Assembly: GCF_000422905.1 (NCBI RefSeq)
Contig: NZ_AUGY01000033.1
Coordinates: 17,184-81,183, forward strand
Length of the DNA stretch: 64,000 bases
Direction of reading: 5' to 3'
DNA from: Paenibacillus alginolyticus DSM 5050 = NBRC 15375
Lineage (GTDB): Bacteria > Bacillota > Bacilli > Paenibacillales > NBRC-103111
A model generated the notes under the pieces. That model was not told the DNA's origin. It worked only from the letters and a program-made list of their open reading frames with translations, and ran no database searches. Shown here piece after piece: positions 15,160-24,700 of the stretch. The translations under genes and the position numbers were made by a program. Each line of letters opens with the position of its first letter. The first letter of the stretch is position 1.

Positions 15160-16956
15160 ATGCCAATCTGGCGCCGCTTGTTTCCGAACACCTTGAAAAT
15201 TAGGCTTATCATGGCTTACATCACCCTCCTGATGGTTCCTTTGTGTGTTGCCATTTTTTATTTGTTTCAGCATTTCGAATCCATTCGCCAGAAGGACATG
15301 ATGGACCAAATGTCGGAGCGTATGCAGCAGGTTCATACGTCTTTGACGGATATGATGGCATTCGCCTATAAGGCGAACATCATGCTGAGCCAGGATGAGA
15401 GTTTGATCCAGATTATGGACGATCCGGATAAGTATGACCCCCTTGACCGAAAGAAAGCGATTGAAAGCAAAATGTTTGGAATTAACAACAGCTTTTTCTT
15501 CCATCAAACGGAGCTATATTTTCGATTCATCGATCGGAAGGGCCATGTATACACCTCCTATGCTCCCAATGGGAAGTTGACCAATGGGCTGAAAGAAATG
15601 CAAGATTGGCAGAATAAGCTGCAAAACGGATCCCATCCATACCGCTGGGTGGCAGATGATTGGAATGATGTGAACGGCAGCCAAGGGAGCAAGCTTCTGA
15701 GCCTGTACACCATCTTGGATGACCAACTGCGGGGAAATTTCGGATTGGCGCGCATCAGCATCAACATACAAGAATGGTTCCGCAGCACGTTAAAGGATAG
15801 CCCGGCCAACAAGGATCTGACCATCTTTACAGGCCAAGGAGAGATCGTTCTGCAAAGCAATGAATCGGCTTTCCGCATGGATTTGATGCAAAGGATCATG
15901 TCTGCACGGGCGTCGGAAGGACATTTCGAAGACGAACGAGCCTTGTCTCTTGTCAATTTCACCTATCTAGAGGAACTGGACTGGTATGTGGTCAGCCAAA
16001 TGCCTTTAAGCGAGCTGCAGCAGGAGATCCAGCGGTTAAGGCTTATTGCTTTCTTCTTTCTGGCCATTCTGGTCATTGTCTTCGTCCTGGTGACGATCTT
16101 TCTATCGGCCCGCATGACGGAGCCGCTGTATGTCCTGGAGCGGAGCATGGAGGAAGCATCGGACAAGAAGCTGAATGTCAAAATATCCATCGGCAAAGGT
16201 GCAACGGACGAGGTGCGCTCTCTAGGAGAAAGCTTCAACCGGATGATTGATGATGTCGTCGTACTCATAAACAAGCTTAAGCTGGAGGAGCGGCAAAAGC
16301 AGGCGGTTCGATTCCAAATGCTGCTCTCCCAAATGAACCCGCATTTTCTGTTGAACACCTTGAACACGGTCAAATGGATGGCAAGAAAAGAAAAGCAGGA
16401 AGCGATCGCGGGTATCTGTACCTCTTTGGGGTTCATTCTGGAGGCAAGCCTCAGCTCGGAAATTGAGCTGGTCACCCTTAAAGAAGAAATAAAACTATTA
16501 CGCTCCTACGAATCCATTCAGGCGTTTCGCTTCCGGGATCATTTCACCATCCATTATGAAATGGATGAATCGGTTCAATACGCTCTAGTTCCCAAGTTTA
16601 GTCTGCAGCCTCTGGTGGAAAATTCCATGACACATGGCTTTGACGCGGCCAAAGGCCGCTGCACCATCTGGGTCAGGGCCAAGGCGGAGGGAAGCGAACT
16701 AATTCTTGAGGTAGAAGATAACGGCATCGGCATGGAGGAGGCCGCCCGCAGGCCGGTAAGGCGAAGCGGACACGGGATCGGACTAAGCAACCTGAGAGAA
16801 AGGCTGCAGCTGCTTTTTAAGCGGGAGGGCTCCATTGATTTTGTATCCGGCGCGGAAGGGACCCTGGTCCGGGTCCAGCTGCCTTTGCTGATTGCGACGC
16901 CTTATTCACAGGAAGGAGATGGTGGACATGTGGACGGTTTTGCTGGTGGAAGATGA
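15160..16956 (+). CDS. Sensor histidine kinase, YesM family
   Basis: A 598-residue membrane sensor kinase. A transmembrane helix at ~18-37 and a second at ~293-313 bracket a large extracytoplasmic sensing domain. A HAMP region follows, then the His_kinase module with the phosphoacceptor in QMNPHFLLNTL (H395), and an ATPase domain with NSMTHG, DNGIGM and GHGIGLSN motifs. ATG 15160 follows GGGAG. Its last 29 bases overlap the AraC-type regulator, forming the usual YesM-YesN pair. The cognate transporter and glycosidases follow, so it probably senses a sugar or the liganded binding protein. Confidence 0.92.
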   Translation: MPIWRRLFPNTLKIRLIMAYITLLMVPLCVAIFYLFQHFESIRQKDMMDQMSERMQQVHTSLTDMMAFAYKANIMLSQDESLIQIMDDPDKYDPLDRKKAIESKMFGINNSFFFHQTELYFRFIDRKGHVYTSYAPNGKLTNGLKEMQDWQNKLQNGSHPYRWVADDWNDVNGSQGSKLLSLYTILDDQLRGNFGLARISINIQEWFRSTLKDSPANKDLTIFTGQGEIVLQSNESAFRMDLMQRIMSARASEGHFEDERALSLVNFTYLEELDWYVVSQMPLSELQQEIQRLRLIAFFFLAILVIVFVLVTIFLSARMTEPLYVLERSMEEASDKKLNVKISIGKGATDEVRSLGESFNRMIDDVVVLINKLKLEERQKQAVRFQMLLSQMNPHFLLNTLNTVKWMARKEKQEAIAGICTSLGFILEASLSSEIELVTLKEEIKLLRSYESIQAFRFRDHFTIHYEMDESVQYALVPKFSLQPLVENSMTHGFDAAKGRCTIWVRAKAEGSELILEVEDNGIGMEEAARRPVRRSGHGIGLSNLRERLQLLFKREGSIDFVSGAEGTLVRVQLPLLIATPYSQEGDGGHVDGFAGGR

Positions 16957-18370
16957 AGGTTTTGTCCGGGAGGCCATCCGGGAAACCGTGGACTGGGGAC
17001 GCCACGGCTTTTGCATTGCGGGTGAGGCAGGTAACGGAAGGGAGGCTCTGGCGGCTATCCTGGAGCTTAAGCCCGATGTTGTGATCGCCGATATTGTCAT
17101 GCCTGGCATGGACGGGATTGAGCTGCTAAAGGAAACACGGAAGGCGGGAATCCGCAGTCGGTTTATTATGCTGACGGCGATGAGCCACTTTGATTACGCT
17201 CGGGACGCCCTTCAATACGGCGCCTTCAACTATCTATTAAAGCTGTCTTTAAATGATGATGTGCTGCTGGAAAACCTGGCACGGATCAAGGAGGAATTGC
17301 TTGAAGAGCTTCGGGGTGCGGGAGAGGCGCTTTATCCTCTTTATCACCGTACCTGGTCGGGCATCCGAGGAACAAGCACATCGGCTCATGAGGATCCGGC
17401 TGGAACGGTTACGGCAGCGGAGAAATTTCGTAGTCTGAGGCTTGATATTATTGCCGTGCTGAGCGGAGCTGTTCCCGCTGCTGCGGATCAGGCGGGTATC
17501 CGGCCGGAAGCGTATCTGTTGGTCCAATTCTTCTATGAAGGGGGACAGACAACCTTCTTTTGCTGGAGTTTTCAGGAGAAGGAAGACCATGCCCGCTGGA
17601 ATAAGCCGAACCGTCCGGCCGGACTGACAGCCGGCAGCAGTCTGGCTCATCTGTCCCAGGATTGGCGCTCAGCGCTGAATCAGTTGAACGGCGATTGGTA
17701 CGGCCGACAGGCAAGCCCGGTGAAGGAGCGGCATGAGCTGCCGCCTATCGCGGAGTTGGAAGCCGAATTGATCCGCTGCTTTGAAGAACGCAATGAACCC
17801 AAATGCGCTGAGGTGGCAACCCTTATCTGGGAGAGCATGGAAGCCTCGTCGTTCTCCCATATGGAAGCGAAAATGCTGGCGGCCCATCTTCTTCAAATCC
17901 TGGCGATGCTGGCAGGACGAAAATCGGAGGTTCTTGAGGGAATCAGCGTCAACTCGGCCATAAGCCATGAAACGCTGCTGGCGCATGTGCTGCAAACCAT
18001 ACGGGAGCTTATCCGGCACCTGAAGGAGGAACAGGTCAGCTTTACGGACCATCCCGAGGTGAACCGGGTAATTCAATATATGCTGGAGCATTACCAGGAA
18101 AATATCAAGGTTGCGGATTTAGCCAAGCTGGTAGCTATCAATGTGGATTACTTAAGCACCGTGTTCGGCAAAAAAACCGGACTGACGCCTATCGCCTATT
18201 TGCAAAACATCCGGATCGAACAGGCGAAGCGCTTGCTGCTGCATTCAAAGCTAAGTGTGGAGGAGATCGCCTTTCAATCGGGCTTTGCCGACGATGCCTA
18301 CTTCATCAAAGTATTCAAGCGCATGGTTGGGCAAACGCCCAGCTCATTCAGACGGGAGAACAATATCTAA
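16928..18370 (+). CDS. AraC-type response regulator, YesN family
   Basis: A 480-residue regulator: a receiver domain at 1-120 with the phosphorylation site D55 in IADIVMPGMDG and the LLKLS segment at its end, a long linker (~130-375), and a C-terminal AraC/XylS double helix-turn-helix (~385-480, containing AKLVAINVDYLSTVFGKK and GFADDAYFIKVFKR). The ATG at 16928 is chosen because GGAAGGAG lies nine bases upstream; it is inside the kinase gene. It should activate the downstream ABC importer and glycosidase genes. Confidence 0.92.
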   Translation: MWTVLLVEDEGFVREAIRETVDWGRHGFCIAGEAGNGREALAAILELKPDVVIADIVMPGMDGIELLKETRKAGIRSRFIMLTAMSHFDYARDALQYGAFNYLLKLSLNDDVLLENLARIKEELLEELRGAGEALYPLYHRTWSGIRGTSTSAHEDPAGTVTAAEKFRSLRLDIIAVLSGAVPAAADQAGIRPEAYLLVQFFYEGGQTTFFCWSFQEKEDHARWNKPNRPAGLTAGSSLAHLSQDWRSALNQLNGDWYGRQASPVKERHELPPIAELEAELIRCFEERNEPKCAEVATLIWESMEASSFSHMEAKMLAAHLLQILAMLAGRKSEVLEGISVNSAISHETLLAHVLQTIRELIRHLKEEQVSFTDHPEVNRVIQYMLEHYQENIKVADLAKLVAINVDYLSTVFGKKTGLTPIAYLQNIRIEQAKRLLLHSKLSVEEIAFQSGFADDAYFIKVFKRMVGQTPSSFRRENNI

Positions 18371-18474
18371 GTTTTGTACTATCAACCTGCAAGTTTCACC
18401 CCTTAGAAGCAAAGGCGCGGCTTGGTATAGTTGGGATGCATCAAACATCCGATTACAGGGAGGTTACAGGTAAG

Positions 18475-19824
18475 ATGAGAAACAGAAAATGGATGCGTGC
18501 AGGACTGGCTGCGCTTGTGGCAGTGCCCCTAGCGCTTGCCGGATGCGGTGGAAAGGTCGGCAATCAAACAGAGGGAACGACTTTGCCTACGGCAAGCACG
18601 GCGCCTAGCGCAGCGGCAAAAAAGGAACCGATCAAGCTTACCATGTGGGGAGGCGTGCCGCCCGAGAATGGTCCTCAAGCTGTTGTAGACAACTGGAACA
18701 AGCAAAATCAGGATATCCAGGTGGAGTATGTGCGGTTCGTCAACGACGATGCGGGAAATCTAAAGCTGGATACGGCTCTTATTTCCAGCCAGCCCGTGGA
18801 CATGTACATGAGCTATGATTTCGGCCTCTACGAGAAGCGGATCAAAGCAGGCAACGCTCTTGATCTGAGCAAGTTCACCGACTACAATGTCGACCAAAAA
18901 ATGGGTACAGGCGCCTCTTTGTGGAAGGTTGACGGCAAGTATTACGGCGTTCCCACCCAGAAGGGCATGTCCTTTGTCTGGTTGAACAAGGACATGCTGG
19001 ATGCCAAGGGGCTTAAGGTTCCCACGGACTGGGGTATGGACGAATTCAGGGATTATGCCAACAAGCTGAAGGGAGACAAGGTGTGGGGAGCGGCGCAGAG
19101 CGATTATTACTTCAATGTGCCTATCAATGGCTCCATGCTGAAGCAAGGTCTGCAGCTGACCAAACCGGACGGCACCTCAGCCTTCGATAATCCGCAGACG
19201 GTTAAGACGCTTCAGGTGTATTCGGATATGATGTTCAAAGACAAGAGCATTATGCCCCATACGGAGCAGATCACCTCGAAGCCGGCCCTGGATCAGATGT
19301 TTGTGAAGGGGGAAACGGCGATGCTGTTCTCCACTAACCAGATTTTCAGGACTACCAACAATGTGAAAGATTATCCCCGCACCTTCAAGGTGGCTGCAGC
19401 ACCGGCTCCCAAGGTAAGCAAGGATCAGACCGACTATATCAACGCCGGCGGATTAGGTGATGTGCTCTCCATCAATCCCCGCACCAAGAATCCGGAAGCA
19501 GCCTGGAAATTTATGAAGTGGTATTCGGATACGGGGATGCTGCCGATGGCGGCAGGCGGAAGAGTGCCATCATCCAAAGACTTCCCCGCTGATGAGGCTA
19601 TCGCTCTGATGTTCAAGGGCGTGGAGAACACCTATGATATTGATTCCATCAAGCGGGTTATGTTCGGCAGCCTTCCGCTCGGATTAAGCCGTCTTGACAA
19701 GAAAACGGGAATCGAGCAGCAGGTCATCTATGACAAGGTCTTCACTCAGAAGTTGACTCCCGAAGAAGGTGCGAAGGAACTGGCACGGGTGCATAACGAG
19801 AACTTGCAAGCGGCCAAAAAATAA
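18475..19824 (+). CDS. Sugar ABC transporter substrate-binding lipoprotein
   Basis: A 449-residue family 1 extracellular binding protein. Residues 1-22 are a lipoprotein signal with a basic start, hydrophobic core and lipobox LAGC; the cysteine becomes lipid-anchored. A Ser/Thr/Ala-rich linker leads to the mature domain starting KLTMWGGVPPENG. ATG 18475 follows GGGAGG; an in-frame ATG at 18436 is upstream of that site. Two permeases follow. No ATPase gene is present, as is usual in Paenibacillus, where a shared MsmX-like ATPase serves many importers. Confidence 0.92.
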   Translation: MRNRKWMRAGLAALVAVPLALAGCGGKVGNQTEGTTLPTASTAPSAAAKKEPIKLTMWGGVPPENGPQAVVDNWNKQNQDIQVEYVRFVNDDAGNLKLDTALISSQPVDMYMSYDFGLYEKRIKAGNALDLSKFTDYNVDQKMGTGASLWKVDGKYYGVPTQKGMSFVWLNKDMLDAKGLKVPTDWGMDEFRDYANKLKGDKVWGAAQSDYYFNVPINGSMLKQGLQLTKPDGTSAFDNPQTVKTLQVYSDMMFKDKSIMPHTEQITSKPALDQMFVKGETAMLFSTNQIFRTTNNVKDYPRTFKVAAAPAPKVSKDQTDYINAGGLGDVLSINPRTKNPEAAWKFMKWYSDTGMLPMAAGGRVPSSKDFPADEAIALMFKGVENTYDIDSIKRVMFGSLPLGLSRLDKKTGIEQQVIYDKVFTQKLTPEEGAKELARVHNENLQAAKK

Positions 19825-19916
19825 GATACCTGAAAGCTAAAGGAGAGGCAGGGACATTCGTGCCGCGCTTCTCCTTTGCTGTAAGCCCATATTATAGAGA
19901 AAGGTGGTGACCGATC

Positions 19917-20795
19917 GTGAACTGGATGAAACGGCAGAGGCTGCTCGGCTATGTATTCATCGCCCCTAATCTTATCGGAATGATGATTTTCATGCTGATT
20001 CCAGCCCTGTTCTCCTTTTATTTGATGTTTACGGATTGGGTATTCGCTAGCGGGGAACCACCGCATTTTATCGGATTGGACAATTTCAAGATGATGGTGA
20101 GAGACGACTTATTTGCTATATCGGTCAAAAACACCCTGTTGGTGTTAATCCCTGTGCCGATTGCGATTATGCTGGGATTTATGATCGCGGTCATGCTGAA
20201 CAATCGTGTCTATTTCCAGAAGACGCTGCGTGCCTTCTTCTTCGCTCCGTATTTTACAAGCGGCATCGCCATTGCCTTCGTCTGGATGGTGCTGTTCCAG
20301 CCTGCAAACGGTCCCATTAATGCCTTCCTGCATTCTATCGGCATAGCAGATCCGCCCAAATGGTTTGCCTCTCCCGATACGGCCATGTATGCGGTGCTCG
20401 TCATGATGATCGCAGGCGGCATCGGGTACAACATGATTATTTATTTGGCTGCCCTGCAGGAAATATCCTCAGAGCAGTTGGAAGCCGCCAAGATGGACGG
20501 AGCGACGTTTGGGCAGCTGCTGCGTCTTATTATTCTACCATTGGTCAGTCCGACGACATTTTTTCTGATGATTACCGGCTGTATCGGCTCCATCAAGGGC
20601 TTTGGCATGATCTATGCCATTACCCAGGGAGGACCCGCCAACAGTACGACGGTTTTCTCCATTTTCGCCTACAAGAAAGCCTTCAACTTCTATGAAATGG
20701 GATATGCGTCCGCCGTTTCGTGGACCATGTTCTTGCTTATCCTTTGCATTACGCTTATTCAGTGGGCAGGTCAGAAAAAGTGGGTCCATTACTAA
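19917..20795 (+). CDS. Sugar ABC transporter permease (MalF-like)
   Basis: A 292-residue inner-membrane permease with six predicted transmembrane helices and the cytoplasmic EAA loop EQLEAAKMDGATFGQLLRLIILP, which docks the ATPase. GTG 19917 follows AAAGGTGG. It forms the importer with the binding protein before it and the second permease 20 bases after it. Confidence 0.92.
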   Translation: MNWMKRQRLLGYVFIAPNLIGMMIFMLIPALFSFYLMFTDWVFASGEPPHFIGLDNFKMMVRDDLFAISVKNTLLVLIPVPIAIMLGFMIAVMLNNRVYFQKTLRAFFFAPYFTSGIAIAFVWMVLFQPANGPINAFLHSIGIADPPKWFASPDTAMYAVLVMMIAGGIGYNMIIYLAALQEISSEQLEAAKMDGATFGQLLRLIILPLVSPTTFFLMITGCIGSIKGFGMIYAITQGGPANSTTVFSIFAYKKAFNFYEMGYASAVSWTMFLLILCITLIQWAGQKKWVHY

Positions 20796-20815
20796 GGAAG
20801 GGGGAAAGACGCAAC

Positions 20816-21664
20816 ATGAATGCAAGAAGCACCAGAATGATCAAAGAGCGGCTGGGCAAGGGCTTGAATACCATTATCATGGTCCTAGTCAGCCTGCTTT
20901 TGCTGTTGCCAATGATCTGGATGATTAGCACTTCGTTTAAGAAAGCCAAGGACGTCTTCACCTACCCGATCCAGTGGATTCCGCTTGACCCGGTGCTGAC
21001 CAACCACATCAAGGTCTGGACGGCCGGAGACGGATTTGCCCTCTTTTATTTGAACTCTCTGAAGATTTCCGTGTTTCTGATGATCGGAGCACCGCTGCTC
21101 GCCGCTTTGGCCGCATATGGATTCAGCCGCATTGAGTTCAAGGGCAGGAACGCCATTTTCCTCTTGTATCTGTGTCTGATGATGATTCCGCAGCAAGTGC
21201 TGTTTGTCCCCAAATTCATCATGTTTGAGTGGATGCATATTTACAATACCCATTGGGCGCTGATTCTCCCGGGCTTGTTTACGGTATTCGGCGTATTTAT
21301 GATCCGGCAGTTTTTCATGAGCATTCCCCATGAAATATCCGAAGCGGCCTTCATTGACGGGGCGGGGCATTTCCGGATTTTCTTTCAATTGTTCCTGCCA
21401 CTCTCCAAGCCGGCACTGGCCACCTTCGCTATCATTGATTTTACATGGACGTGGAACGATTATGAGAACGCGCTGATTTTCCTGCTGGACAAGAAGCTTT
21501 ACACGGTTCCGCTTGGCATGCAGAATTTCATGCTGGAAGCCGGCGTGGATTACAACTTGATGATGGCTGCCGCCACAGCAGGCGTCGTGCCGCTGCTTAT
21601 CGTATTCTTTTTGGGCCAGAAGTATATTATTCAAGGTTTTTCAAGCTCTGCCGTCAAAGGATGA
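20816..21664 (+). CDS. Sugar ABC transporter permease (MalG-like)
   Basis: A 282-residue permease with six transmembrane helices and the EAA-loop segment EISEAAFIDGAGHFRIFFQL. ATG 20816 follows GGAAGGGGGA; an upstream in-frame ATG lies within the preceding gene. It is the second half of the heterodimeric channel. The glycosidase gene begins 58 bases later in the same direction, so all may be one operon. Confidence 0.92.
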   Translation: MNARSTRMIKERLGKGLNTIIMVLVSLLLLLPMIWMISTSFKKAKDVFTYPIQWIPLDPVLTNHIKVWTAGDGFALFYLNSLKISVFLMIGAPLLAALAAYGFSRIEFKGRNAIFLLYLCLMMIPQQVLFVPKFIMFEWMHIYNTHWALILPGLFTVFGVFMIRQFFMSIPHEISEAAFIDGAGHFRIFFQLFLPLSKPALATFAIIDFTWTWNDYENALIFLLDKKLYTVPLGMQNFMLEAGVDYNLMMAAATAGVVPLLIVFFLGQKYIIQGFSSSAVKG

Positions 21665-21722
21665 TGAGCTACGGCAAGCAAAAAGTCTAGTATGAAACAA
21701 ACGATGATGATGGAGGTACGAA

Positions 21723-24700
21723 ATGAGGATAAGCAGAAGGGCAATTCGTGTATGGCTCATCATGTTATCAGTATTATTGGTATCTGGAGGACTTATTCCT
21801 CCAGGGGGAATTTCGGTTTCCGCTGCTGCGTCGGACGTAATTTACGCTCGCTTAGGAAACGATCCGATTTTTAACGGATTGACGGTGCTGCCCGGGGATA
21901 CTTCCACGACCCCGCAAGTGGCCGTGAAAGGCGGCGAGCAAAGTTGGGGGACGAACAAAAGCGGAGGCGTTCAGTTTATGTATTTGAATGCGGCTCCTGG
22001 CTTTTTCATTGAAGGGCAGAGCCAGGTAGAGGTTTCGGTCGATTATTACGACGGTGGGACCGGCAAATTCAATCTGATGTATGTAAAGCAAGGCGCGTGG
22101 CAGGAAGAGAAATATGTTCAGCTAACCGGAAGCAACACTTGGAAGACGCATCGATTTTACGTTTCCGATGGCGCTCTGATTACAAAAATGCGTCTAGGCC
22201 TGTACGGACCCAAGATGGGGAGCAGCCAAGAGGATGTCTTCATTAAATCGGTGACCCTGGCCAAACTGCCGGATTACAGCACGGCAAGCTCGGTGCGGGC
22301 GGTGTTGAAGAGCAACAGGACCTATGAGGGCATTAAAGTGCGGCTGGGCGGCAATGAAAAGTACGCCGAGCCGATAGTCTCCTATGGTTCCAGGGAGGGG
22401 TGGTCTACGCAAATCAGCAATAATTACGCCTACATGTACTTTGATCTCGACAGTTCATATGGAAGCGGAAAAAATCAAAAAGTGGCAGTCGACTACTTCG
22501 ATCGCGGCACAGGTAAGTTTAATTTGCGTTTCACCGCGTCAAATGGCAGTACCGAATCGGAGATGGTGCAACTGACGGGGACAAATGAGTGGAAAACACG
22601 CGTTTTTCAGCCGGTGGACGCTGACTATACGACGATTCGATTGGCAGGGAGCGGGGAAGATGTCGTCATCGGCTCCATTAAGGTTTCGAAAGCGGACGAT
22701 CCGGAGCCCGTTCATGAGGTTGTTACGGCGACATTAGGTGCGAATCCCGTATTCAGCGGCATGCATATGTTTCCCGGGGACCCGCAATTGCGCGACCAGA
22801 GCGGCAAGGCCGAAGTCATCGGGGGCAAGGACAGCTGGCGCACGGATAAAAGCAATTCCCGCAACTTTCTTTATATGGAAGTGACCGATGAGGAATTTGT
22901 CTCTAGAGGAGATCGTCGCGTCGAAGTGACGGTCGAATATTTTGACGGACCTGTTGGGAAGTTCGCCTTGTCATATCTGAATGACACCGGCTGGCATGAT
23001 ATGAAGCATATTCGACTGACGGGTTCGAACAGCTGGAAAAAGGAGCGGTTTATCGTGCTGCAGGCCGACTTGAGGCGAGTTATGCGCCTCGGCATTTGGT
23101 CGAGCGAAATGGGTACCACCAGCGAGAAGGACGTTAATTTCCGTGAGGTTTCAATCCGGCCTTTGGACAACTACAGTGACGCGCAGTCGGTGAAAGCTCA
23201 GTTAAATAGCGACTGGAAGTACGAGGGAATTAATGTGTTCCCGGGAGACAATGCCAAAAATAAAGCGCCGATCGTTGTAAGATCAGAAAAGGAAGGCTGG
23301 TCGACGGATACGGCGAATAGCGCGAAATACCTCTATTTCAATGTAGATGATACGTATGTTTACGATGTGGATATGCCGATCGAAGTTGAGTTGACTTATC
23401 TCGACGTTGGCAAAGGCACGATCGTTACCGAGTATGATGCCGTGAATGGCGGGTTTACGAAAGTAAAACCGATTCAATTGACGGACTCGGGGACATGGAA
23501 GACGATTACCATCTCTCTGCCTCACGCTAAGTTTTCCAATCGTGCCAACGGCACGGATTATCGTTTTTCTTATGCAAAAGCATCCGTAGATACGGCTCAG
23601 GATGTCGTGATCTCGGCGGTCACCGTGAACAAATACGTGCCTGAGACGCGGGATATGAAGATCATTCCGACGACAACGGGAAATGTATTTCTTGTGGGAG
23701 AACCAATCAGCATTGACTTGAAAACGGTTGCAAAACAGGTGGATTGGAAACTAGAAAATTATTGGGGTGCGTCTTTCGGCAACGGATCGGCTCCCGTCGG
23801 CAAGGATGGGAACCTGACCCTCCCGCTGCCGTCGCTGGATAAAGGTTACTATAAACTTCAATTAACGGCCAAAGACGGAGAACAAATCGTTAAGAATGCG
23901 ACGACTTCGGTTACAGTGCTCGCTCCCAAAGCGGATCTCGCCGACGCCCCTTCGTCATTCGGCGTTGCGACCCATTTCGGCCAGAATTGGGATCCTATTC
24001 TGATTCCGCTCGTTTCCAGACTGGGTGTCAGCATGGTACGCGACGAGCTTAATTGGGGTGCGATTGAGAAGGAAAAGGGCGTTTATCAATTCCCGGAGCG
24101 GTACGATTCGTATATGGCAGCCTTAAAGCAGCAACGAATCTCGCCGTTTATCGTGCTGACATATAACAATAACCTATATCCCGGCGGCTTTCATATTAAA
24201 GACCCTGCAGGGGTAGCAGGCTTTGCGAATTACGCGCGCGCCGTATTGAATCATTACGGTGATCAGATCAAGAATGTTGAAGTATGGAACGAGTATAACG
24301 CCTTTGGCGGCGGAGCATCTGCGTCGTATTATTATCCGCTGCTGAAAGAGACATACAATGCTGTAAAGGAGCTTCGCGAGGATGTGCGCGTGATCGGACC
24401 TGCCGGAGTGACCATTCCTTACGATTGGATTGAAGAATTGTTTGCGATGGGCGGTCTGAACTATCTGGACGGCGTCTCCGTGCACCCGTACCGTTTTCCG
24501 GAAATCCCAGAGGGCGGCGATCTAGCTTTAGACAAGCTGAACAAGCTGATTGCAAAATATAATACTTCTGGTAAGGAAATACCGCTTTGGCTGACAGAGA
24601 TGGGCTGGCATACGAAGTTGGGCGGAGATGGCGTCTCGGAGGATAAACAAGCGGAATACCTTGCCCGTTATAATATCCTGGCGATCTCCGAAGGCGTGGA

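Noticed and set aside
20885..21634. 249-codon minus-strand frame
   Set aside because: Antisense to the MalG-like permease; composition is that of a shadow frame.
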